Source of the DNA: Mariprofundaceae bacterium
GTDB taxonomy: Bacteria > Pseudomonadota > Zetaproteobacteria > Mariprofundales > Mariprofundaceae
Assembly (NCBI GenBank): GCA_027075825.1
Contig: JALSZZ010000040.1
Coordinates: 1 to 5,257 of the forward strand
Reading direction: 5' to 3'
DNA: 5,257 nucleotides
The position numbers and the translations under genes were made by a program. Of the stretch, positions 1 through 4,249 are shown piece by piece. The notes beneath the pieces were generated by a model that worked only from the letters and a program-made list of their open reading frames with translations, was not told the origin of the DNA and searched no databases. The stretch's first letter is position 1; each line of letters opens with the position of its first letter.

Positions 1-2
1 GC

Positions 3-161
3 AGCGCCGTGATGATCAGCGATCCGGTGTTCGGTGGTCTCGGTGTCTCCATGGCCTTCGGCACCATCGCCTCCACACTGCTGACCTTGCTGGTCGTGCC
101 CTTGCTCTACGATCGCCTGCCCTTGTTCCAGCGCATGAAATCCGGGGAAGTGTGTGAATAA
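3..161 (+). CDS. RND-family efflux transporter, C-terminal end (partial)
   Basis: This is the last 52 codons of a gene that begins left of the window; the TAA stop is at 159-161. The visible protein has the pattern of the last transmembrane helix of an AcrB/MexB/CzcA-type RND permease: a GGLGVSMAFGTIASTLLTLLVVP stretch is split here as GGLGVSMAFG then TIASTLLTLLVVP, followed by LLYDRLP and a short basic tail ending VCE. In this family the permease sits in the inner membrane and uses the proton gradient to export drugs, metals or other solutes with a periplasmic adaptor and an outer-membrane channel. The substrate cannot be judged from the tail. Its high-GC codon use resembles rplY and pth rather than the cassette downstream, so it is probably part of the older chromosomal backbone. 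No clear terminator follows the stop. The family call is secure; the subfamily is open. Confidence 0.85.
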   Translation, partial: SAVMISDPVFGGLGVSMAFGTIASTLLTLLVVPLLYDRLPLFQRMKSGEVCE

Positions 162-534
162 CGCAGCAAATCGCGGAAATATTATGCGCAGGTAAATCCA
201 GTAACTGAGGCAGATACAAGGCTTCCAGCTTATCGTCTTTAATCCTAAACAATTGAAAGCCGAAGCCTGACACAATTATTGACGAATTTTCTTGGCGATT
301 ACCCGTCAGAAATCTCTCGTGATAGTTGGAGTCAATTTCACACGGTATTCTTGGCGCAAGCTGCGAATATTGAGGCGCTCATACAAAAGAAAAAGGGCAA
401 GATACGAAAAACAAGGCAATAAAGGCATTCAACAATTTGAAATGTGCTCTCCAGAACTGTTTTCCACCGGCTGGATCATTCCATACTTGAAGAAATTAAA
501 TTGCCAGTTTAGTGTGTGTAACTTGTGAGACGCG
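162..534. other. Gene-poor region after the RND gene, possible ORF debris
   Basis: I see no convincing gene here. One plus-strand frame is open from 249 to a TAA at 420-422 (57 codons). It contains a protein-like stretch (FLGDYPSEISRDSW, then QFHTVFLAQAANIEAL, and a lysine-rich end KIRKTRQ) but has no ATG and no ribosome binding site, so it could be the tail of a decayed gene. A different plus frame is open from a TTG at 292 to 528, but its composition looks like chance. The composition becomes AT-rich from about 170 onwards, suggesting the accessory DNA begins just after the RND stop codon. No terminator, tRNA or promoter stands out. Confidence 0.4.
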
Positions 535-706
535 CTACTAGTATCCCGACCCGGAAGTCCGTGACATTTTGAGGTGAGGATAGATTGTCGGTAGCAAGGC
601 GCAACATCGCAGGAATAGCAGGTCTATTTTAAGATGTTGCAACGCGGCTACCGGCAATACAGACCAGATCAGGATGTCATGGACTTCCGGGTTGGGGTAC
701 TAGTGG
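535..706 (+). repeat. 172-nt nested hairpin / large imperfect inverted repeat
   Basis: Bases 535-567 are complementary to 674-706 over 33 continuous pairs, four of them G·T (536·705, 544·697, 548·693, 561·680). Inside, 584-595 pairs with 647-658 (12 pairs, one wobble at 588·654). After an internal loop (596-600 / 641-646), 601-608 pairs perfectly with 633-640. The 24-nt cap holds a further 5-bp stem (614-618 / 624-628). All five non-Watson-Crick positions are G·U if the plus strand is RNA, but A·C on the minus strand, so a plus-strand transcript folds better. The direct repeat gtgaga occurs at 525-530 and 707-712, close to both edges, and could be a target duplication. It may be a MITE-like element or a structured non-coding RNA; I cannot name a known family. 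Confidence 0.75.
610..622 (+). repeat. Dispersed motif caggaatagcagg, copy 1 (in the hairpin cap)
   Basis: This 13-base motif lies in the apical part of the 535-706 hairpin. It recurs exactly at 3877-3889. A one-base-longer version lies in inverted orientation at 728-741. A related aaatagcagggc occurs at 3936-3947 and, inverted, at 726-737. Repetition on both sides of the cassette suggests a shared repeat family. Confidence 0.55.
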
Positions 707-750
707 GTGAGATTCTAATACGATTGCCCTGCTATTTCCTGCATTGAGTC

Positions 751-779
751 TTGACAGCAGTAACCAAAATGCTTTTTAT
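751..779 (+). promoter_or_regulatory. Possible sigma70 promoter upstream of the cassette
   Basis: A perfect -35 hexamer TTGACA at 751-756 is followed after 17 bases by TTTTAT at 774-779, which matches 4 of 6 positions of the -10 consensus. It lies about 200 bases before the first cassette gene and would produce a long 5' leader that includes the 891-904 palindrome. The weak -10 makes this tentative. A TAGAAT at 964-969 is a better -10 match, but it has no -35 partner and lies almost on the start codon. Confidence 0.3.
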
Positions 780-890
780 TCGCGGTACTGCTTCCCATTC
801 ATTTTGACATCTGAGGAGCTTGCAAAACCAGATAGTGGTTCATAATTCCATATTGAGCAGGTTTTATATCGGAACGAGGCACATAGTGAT

Positions 891-904
891 ACCTGAATTC
901 AGGT
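891..904. repeat. Perfect 14-bp palindrome acctgaattcaggt
   Basis: The sequence acctgaattcaggt equals its own reverse complement. It sits 68 bases before the first cassette gene, where an operator for a dimeric regulator could lie. A near copy, ccctgaatttcaggg, lies directly after the last cassette gene (3269-3283), so the pair brackets the operon. Operator, element border and coincidence all remain possible. Confidence 0.5.
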
Positions 905-972
905 GCCATCAATGATCAAAATGGTAGAGTTTCAAAAAAAGAGAAATATGTTTATCCTGTTAGTAGAATATC

Positions 973-1662
973 ATGACTAGGTGGCAAACGACCGACAATA
1001 ATGCTTCTATTGTGTTGATTGGAGAATTTACCCCCGAGCAATTTCACCCTATGTGGTTTATACACAATAAAATTGTTGGTGAGTGGGAATATATGAAGGA
1101 AGAGCATATGCTTCTTCCTGAATTCATGCAATTTGATTTACCGCCTGGCTGTAAAACAACCATTACGACCAATAACTTTAGCATTCAAACAAGTTTAGAA
1201 AGTGATTTTTTAACGATGAAAGATATTGTCGCTGCAAGTTTACAGCAGTGCTCCAACCTTTCAATTAAACAGATTGGTATTAATTACACTGAAACATTAC
1301 ACATAGACTCGCTAAATGACTGGCGTTTTCTAGGGAAGCAACTAGCACCTCATGAAAACTGGCAAAAAGCAGCACCTTATATCGCAAACCTTGATGAAGA
1401 AAAACAATTATCACTGGGGCTGACTGGATTACAAATGCAGTTACCACGACAGGATGATTTGTCGGGGTATATTTATGCTCAAATTAATGTGATTTCCCCA
1501 AGGGAAAGAACGTTTTTGTTTAATGTTAATCATCACTTTGAAATTCATGGTGAGCAAGTGGCGAAGGTTCAACGAATACTTGAAGGGCATTGGGATTCAT
1601 CTATTCGTTCGGCGAAAGAGTTGATTAACTGTATGATGGCAAATTTCATGGAGAGCGAATAG
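973..1662 (+). CDS. Cassette gene 1: hypothetical protein, 229 aa
   Basis: I do not recognise a characterised family. The ATG at 973 is the first possible start, because an in-frame TAG lies at 964-966; no good Shine-Dalgarno sequence precedes it. The protein appears soluble, with no signal peptide or membrane helix. It looks like mixed alpha/beta: strands around residues 12-19 (SIVLIGEF) and 26-38 with tryptophans (W28, W38), and a middle block LSIKQIGINYTETLHIDS (96-113) leading to a W117-R-F-L-G-K-Q-L-A-P segment (117-126). A late strand reads FLFNVNHHFEI (181-191), and the end is a probable helix from about 207. The shape faintly recalls the sporadic TIGR04255-type proteins, but that is memory, not a demonstrated match. 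It overlaps gene 2 by one base, so the two are probably coupled. AT-rich codon use contrasts with rplY. The coding call is firm; the function is unknown. Confidence 0.85.
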   Translation: MTRWQTTDNNASIVLIGEFTPEQFHPMWFIHNKIVGEWEYMKEEHMLLPEFMQFDLPPGCKTTITTNNFSIQTSLESDFLTMKDIVAASLQQCSNLSIKQIGINYTETLHIDSLNDWRFLGKQLAPHENWQKAAPYIANLDEEKQLSLGLTGLQMQLPRQDDLSGYIYAQINVISPRERTFLFNVNHHFEIHGEQVAKVQRILEGHWDSSIRSAKELINCMMANFMESE

Positions 1663-2168
1663 TGGATAATACAGCAGTAGATAACTCATTTATATCTAAA
1701 ACAAGTTTACCGTCGTCAATTTGTTTACAACGAGTGGTTTCCCCATTGCCTATGGCTAAGAACGATGAATTAAATGCCGTAAAAACCTCAGCAGCATTGA
1801 AGCTGGTTCAACAAACACAAGCTCCAGTACATCGCCAAAATTCTTTTGACGAAGATATAAAACAGGAATGGTCGGGGGTCGTGATTGCTGTAAACAATCA
1901 AGAGTTTACCGTGCAACTTAGTGATAAAATAAACCCTGATAATCCCGATGAGATTGTCACTTTGGATGTAGAGGAAGTTGACCCGGCAGAACAAAGTTTA
2001 ATTAAACCAGGCGCATTACTTTATTGGCATATTGGCTACCGCTGGTCGAGTAAAAGACCAAAAGAACGTTTTTCAAAAATTCATTTTCGTCGGCTGCCTG
2101 TATGGAGTAAAAAAGAACTTAATGAGGCCGAGCAACAAGCTGAAAAACTTGAAGCCTTCTTTGCCTGA
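1662..2168 (+). CDS. Cassette gene 2: hypothetical protein with a probable beta-barrel core, 168 aa
   Basis: Translation starts at a GTG whose G is the last base of the gene 1 stop codon, with a ggagag ribosome binding site about 8 bases upstream inside gene 1. Residues 1-65 are polar, low in hydrophobic clusters and probably disordered. Residues 67-145 form a compact block. EWSGVVIAVNNQEFTVQL (69-86) and EIVTLDVEEVDP (97-108) look like beta strands of a small barrel. They are followed by KPGALLYWHIGYRW (115-128), a basic stretch SSKRPKERFSKIHFRRLP (129-146) and an acidic C-terminal helix (150-168). The strand-rich block with a basic patch could bind nucleic acid or a partner protein, but no catalytic motif is visible. 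I associate this type of protein with MBL-fold neighbours from memory and cannot name a family. It overlaps gene 3, so all three are likely one transcript. Confidence 0.82.
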   Translation: MDNTAVDNSFISKTSLPSSICLQRVVSPLPMAKNDELNAVKTSAALKLVQQTQAPVHRQNSFDEDIKQEWSGVVIAVNNQEFTVQLSDKINPDNPDEIVTLDVEEVDPAEQSLIKPGALLYWHIGYRWSSKRPKERFSKIHFRRLPVWSKKELNEAEQQAEKLEAFFA

Positions 2169-3267
2169 TATTCAAGATACACAGCCAGCATCAAATATCG
2201 CGGAGATTTCATTATTTGGTCCTGGTGTTGGCGAATGTATTGTGATTCACATGGGGGCGGGTCAATGGTTCATTATTGATAGTTGTTTGTGCCCAAAAAC
2301 AAACGAACCTATTGCTTTGTCTTATCTTCGTTCCATTGGTGTCGATTATGCTAATAAAGTTATCGGTATTTTAATCAGTCACTGGCATTCTGATCATATT
2401 CGAGGCGCATCAAAATTGCTAAAGCATTGTACTCATGCAAAGCTTTATTGCTCTAGCGCGTTGTTTTCAAAAGAGGCTTTAACCTTAACTTCATTGTACA
2501 AAGCAAACAGATTTACCGATTGTGACAAAAACACAGAAGAGTTTTCCAGCATAGTAAATTTTTTACATGGAACCAATGATCCAAGGCGGCTTGAATTCAT
2601 TAAGGCTCGACATACCGTTAAAGATATTCGGCAAGAAAACCATGTTCCTGTTCGCTTAATTGCTTTATCACCCAGTAATATGGCAGTTACTCAATCCATT
2701 GTTAACTTAGTAAAGTTACAACCCAAAGAAAAATCACAACGGACAAGGGCAGTTGTTCCTCAGTCGGAAAATCTAAATGCCGTTGCTATTCATTTTACAT
2801 TTGGACAGTTATCGGTGATTTTGGGTTCTGATTTAGAAAATCACGACAATGAAAACACAGGCTGGAAAGCGGTTTTTAATGATGGTATGATAGCCGATTT
2901 GAGCTTAAGCAAAGCACATGTTTTTAAAGTTTCGCATCATGGAGGTCAATCGGGTAATCATGATCGTATATGGTGCGATTTACTTCACGACAAGCCTCTT
3001 GCTATAACCACAACGTTTTCACGATCACACTTACCTTGCGACGATGATATTGAGCGATTAAAAAAACAATCCAAGGCTCTTTTAATCACCCGTGATCCTA
3101 CGAAAAACAAAAAAATAAAACACGATAAGATGGTGGAGCGAGAGCTACGGAGTATTGCAAAAGAACGAATAACGGTGAACACAAAAAACATGGGGCATAT
3201 TCAGATACGTGCTACGGAACAAGGAAAGTTAACTGTTGGTATGAATGAGCATGCAGTAAGATACTAA
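2122..3267 (+). CDS. Cassette gene 3: ComEC/Rec2-like MBL-fold metallohydrolase
   Basis: With the ATG at 2122 the product has 381 residues. The fold begins at about residue 27 with EISLFGPGVGECIVIHMG and a FIIDSC strand (50-55). HWHSDH (87-92) is the metal-binding HxHxDH motif. ILGSDLE (233-239) supplies the later bridging aspartate (D237). KVSHHGG (269-275) matches the SHHG signature of ComEC/Rec2-type MBL domains. Family members hydrolyse phosphoesters, and ComEC itself is a competence protein, but this one lacks all the membrane helices of ComEC and should be cytosolic. VGEC stands where ComEC-type domains usually have GQGD. A polar insert occupies about 115-220 and a lysine-rich segment about 320-340. 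The start is uncertain: ATG 2122 overlaps gene 2 by 47 bases with poor Shine-Dalgarno spacing, while TTG 2161 (368 aa) overlaps by 8 and begins just before the fold. An open TTG at 2032 is unlikely. Confidence 0.9.
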   Translation: MRPSNKLKNLKPSLPDIQDTQPASNIAEISLFGPGVGECIVIHMGAGQWFIIDSCLCPKTNEPIALSYLRSIGVDYANKVIGILISHWHSDHIRGASKLLKHCTHAKLYCSSALFSKEALTLTSLYKANRFTDCDKNTEEFSSIVNFLHGTNDPRRLEFIKARHTVKDIRQENHVPVRLIALSPSNMAVTQSIVNLVKLQPKEKSQRTRAVVPQSENLNAVAIHFTFGQLSVILGSDLENHDNENTGWKAVFNDGMIADLSLSKAHVFKVSHHGGQSGNHDRIWCDLLHDKPLAITTTFSRSHLPCDDDIERLKKQSKALLITRDPTKNKKIKHDKMVERELRSIAKERITVNTKNMGHIQIRATEQGKLTVGMNEHAVRY

Positions 3268-3432
3268 ACCCTGAATTTCAGGGACAGTTTACCTATTTCT
3301 TGCGATTTTACGCGGGTCATACGCGGGCCACATACTAGGGTCACTCATTATGCCACTTGTCATGTTTTGCTTCAGCTGGAATCGGACAGTTGGGTCGTTT
3401 AAATAAGAGACATTCCACATTAGGATTATGCC
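3268..3432. other. Gap between the cassette and the IS remnant
   Basis: No gene is visible. The segment begins with the 3269-3283 palindrome, followed by cagtttacctatttcttg. From memory, similar phrases occur next to REP-associated transposase (RAYT) genes, but no RAYT gene is present. Two 11-base units with one difference (tacgcgggtca, tacgcgggcca) stand in tandem at 3309-3330. The left end of the IS element probably lies somewhere in the second half, but I cannot define its terminal repeat. Confidence 0.4.
3269..3283. repeat. Palindrome ccctgaatttcaggg after the cassette
   Basis: Seven-base arms flank a single central T, starting one base after the stop codon of the MBL gene (3265-3267). 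It differs from the 891-904 palindrome by one added T and by its outermost bases. It could form a short RNA hairpin, but no U-tract follows directly, so it is not a canonical intrinsic terminator. Confidence 0.5.
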
Positions 3433-3744
3433 ATGACAACGACCAGAAAACAGTTTAGCGCAGAGCAAAAAATTGCGATACTTCGTGAACATTTATTGGA
3501 GAATATGCCAGTCTCCGAATTGTGCGATAAGCACAATCTTAAGCCATCGCTATTTTACAGATGGCAGAAGATTTTCTTCGAAAACGGGGGGCTTGTTTTT
3601 AACCAGAAGCGCACTCAATCGGCAGAGAAAGCACTATCACTGAAAGTGGAGTCTCTGACTAAAAGGCTTCAGCGTAAAGATGAGATTATCGCCGAAGTTA
3701 TGGAGGAGCATATTGCCTTAAAAAAAGAGTTTGGGGAACTCTGA
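3433..3744 (+). CDS. IS3-type transposase OrfA, 103 aa
   Basis: The ATG at 3433 follows an AGGA ribosome binding site (3422-3425) at a spacing of 7 bases. The N-terminus (FSAEQKIAILREHLLENMPV) and the helix-turn-helix segment VSELCDKHNLKPSLFYRWQK (27-46) are typical of the transposase_8/HTH OrfA proteins of IS3-family elements, which bind the element's terminal repeats. Residues 62-100 look like a coiled coil (leucine-rich, RLQRKDEIIAEVMEEHIALK), used in this family for multimerisation. Length is normal for OrfA (about 90-110 aa). The TGA stop overlaps an ATG (tgatg, 3742-3746) that would start orfB. Since orfB is broken, this protein alone could at most bind terminal repeats. The family call is strong; the subgroup is uncertain. 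Confidence 0.85.
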   Translation: MTTTRKQFSAEQKIAILREHLLENMPVSELCDKHNLKPSLFYRWQKIFFENGGLVFNQKRTQSAEKALSLKVESLTKRLQRKDEIIAEVMEEHIALKKEFGEL

Positions 3745-3844
3745 TGGGCAACTGGATTTCCCCCGGATACGTGACGAAGTGGTGGACTTCATCCGGCGAT
3801 ATGCCGAATTGACCGAAATATCTTTGTCCTGTTTGCATTTAAAA
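3744..3844 (+). pseudogene. IS3-type orfB remnant, frameshifted and truncated
   Basis: The ATG at 3744 overlaps the orfA stop and reads MGNWISP, then runs to an early stop (TGA at 3810-3812). The expected OrfB sequence continues one frame away: RIRDEVVDFIRRYAELTEIS is encoded at about 3764-3823, resembling the DTRDxVVDFVRxWSExTEI start of OrfB proteins in this IS group. The frame change falls near the ccccc run at 3760-3764. OrfB-like sequence ends at about 3825-3844, and everything that carries the integrase domain is missing. A programmed frameshift cannot rescue it because the rest of the gene is gone. Confidence 0.7.
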
Positions 3845-3876
3845 CGGGGTCTGACCTGACTAACTGATTGACTTTA

Positions 3877-3947
3877 CAGGAATAGCAGGCTAAAAACAGC
3901 CCTTTTTTGGCCTTAAAATGCCCATTTTGAGAGTAAAATAGCAGGGC
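3877..3947 (+). repeat. Segment bracketed by aatagcagg motifs
   Basis: It begins with caggaatagcagg (3877-3889), identical to 610-622, and ends with aaatagcagggc (3936-3947), the exact reverse complement of 726-737. The two motifs stand in direct orientation about 60 bases apart. The interval contains cagccc and several short A/T runs. It may be a small repetitive element or a remnant IS end. Confidence 0.45.
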
Positions 3948-3960
3948 TAAGGAGGATTTG

Positions 3961-4023
3961 ATGCAGGAGCGAAGCGATATCATTTTCCTGGCCATTGACA
4001 GGGGTGATGAATGTCGGCTGTAA
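3961..4023 (+). CDS. Possible 20-aa small ORF with near-ideal ribosome binding site
   Basis: An AAGGAGG sequence at 3949-3955 sits 5 bases before an ATG at 3961, the best Shine-Dalgarno arrangement in the window. The ORF encodes MQERSDIIFLAIDRGDECRL and ends in TAA at 4021-4023. No membrane helix or attenuator-like codon run is evident. The Shine-Dalgarno sequence directly abuts the aaatagcagggc repeat motif, so the peptide may belong to the repeat, or may be the first codons of an ORF cut short. It lies about 100 bases before the rplY promoter. A chance match is possible, and nothing supports a function. Confidence 0.25.
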   Translation: MQERSDIIFLAIDRGDECRL

Positions 4024-4121
4024 AACAGGGTTGCGCTCATGCCTCATGCCAACATCGGCGAACTTCCCGCCCACGAAATCAGTGGCATGTGTTGTCACCG
4101 GGGGTTCGGCAAATGCGGTGA

Positions 4122-4149
4122 TTGCCTTTTGCCTTCCGGGGATTATATT
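4122..4149 (+). promoter_or_regulatory. Probable sigma70 promoter of rplY-pth
   Basis: TTGCCT (4122-4127, 4 of 6 matches) and TATATT (4144-4149, 5 of 6) are 16 bases apart and 100 bases before the rplY start. Bases 4150-4158 (gcgcgcccc) form a GC-rich discriminator around the expected start site at about 4156. This is the kind of sequence known in ribosomal RNA and ribosomal protein promoters repressed by ppGpp/DksA. Growth-rate or stringent control is therefore a reasonable inference. Confidence 0.5.
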
Positions 4150-4155
4150 GCGCGC

Positions 4156-4249
4156 CCCTTTGCGGTTTTTGCATATCCGCAGGGCGCTGCTACGGGTATA
4201 CCCGTCAGATGTTATCCCGCTGATTTAACAGCAGATGAAGGAGTTTTCA
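4156..4249 (+). promoter_or_regulatory. Structured 5' leader of rplY, possible L25 autoregulatory RNA
   Basis: Three stems can be drawn. The first pairs 4158-4165 with 4177-4184 (8 pairs, two wobbles). The second is the palindrome acgggtatacccgt at 4192-4205 (five pairs, UAUA loop), extended by ctg 4187-4189 with cag 4206-4208 around a CU bulge. The third is gctg 4219-4222 with cagc 4229-4232. An alternative pairing, 4187-4191 with 4230-4234, would compete with the third stem just before the Shine-Dalgarno sequence AAGGAG (4238-4243). L25 in gammaproteobacteria is known to repress its own translation through leader RNA, and such a role fits, but I have not matched this to the published consensus. 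Confidence 0.4.

Larger units (their letters stand above)
707..972. other. Leader region upstream of the three-gene cassette
   Basis: No gene is visible here. The region holds the inverted copy of the caggaaatagcaggg motif (726-742), a possible promoter (751-779) and a 14-bp perfect palindrome (891-904). An in-frame TAG at 964-966 closes the reading frame just upstream of the first cassette gene, so that gene cannot extend into this region. A homopolymeric A run lies at 933-939. Confidence 0.5.
3433..3844 (+). mobile_element. Truncated IS3-family insertion sequence remnant
   Basis: An intact-looking orfA is followed by the first part of an orfB that is frameshifted and then cut off, with no integrase catalytic (DDE) region left. 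The coordinates cover only the coding remnant. The left terminal repeat was not identified; the right limit is where orfB-like sequence stops and cggggtctgacctgac begins (about 3845). The element can no longer supply a full transposase. Confidence 0.65.
3845..4121. other. Repeat-like segment between the IS remnant and the rplY promoter
   Basis: The segment starts with cggggtctgacctgac, a phrase I associate from memory with edges of RAYT-type or other repeats. Copies of the aatagcagg motif follow at 3877-3889 and 3936-3947, bracketing a T- and A-rich stretch that contains aaaatg/cattttg and ggcc-centred inverted elements. A 20-codon ORF with a strong ribosome binding site lies at 3961-4023. 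From 4024 to 4121 I see no gene; plus-strand frames there are open but look like chance. No trace of prs, the usual neighbour of rplY, is visible. Confidence 0.4.

Noticed and set aside
16..273. 85-codon minus-strand open frame across the RND tail
   Set aside because: It runs antisense to the RND gene and half of it is arginine-rich translation typical of the opposite strand of a GC-rich gene. The GTG start has no ribosome binding site. Only the LPAH stretch was kept, as a low-interest observation.
292..528. 78-codon plus-strand frame starting at TTG
   Set aside because: No ribosome binding site; arginine- and lysine-rich chance composition; it overlaps a more protein-like frame at 249-422.
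535..706. CRISPR array, integron attC site or retron RNA
   Set aside because: There are no spaced direct repeats, no attC core sites at the ends, and no reverse transcriptase or integrase gene nearby.
804..836. Second promoter candidate with TTGACA at 804-809
   Set aside because: The only -10-like sequence, GATAGT at 831-836, is 21 bases away, which is too far.
2985..3191. Minus-strand open frame inside the MBL gene
   Set aside because: It lies wholly antisense to a gene with clear catalytic motifs and shows phenylalanine- and serine-rich shadow composition.
3269..3290. Intrinsic terminator after the MBL gene
   Set aside because: The hairpin has only 7-bp arms with almost no loop and no U-run directly downstream.
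3289..3492. Minus-strand open frame over the gap and the start of orfA
   Set aside because: It is partly antisense to orfA, has no ribosome binding site, and shows no transposase motif despite the RAYT-like flanking sequence.
3789..4098. Two minus-strand open frames over the repeat segment (ends at 3789 and 3913)
   Set aside because: Their translation includes a low-complexity stretch produced by the A/T-rich repeat (for example FYSQNGHFKAKKG). I take them as translated repeat, not a gene.
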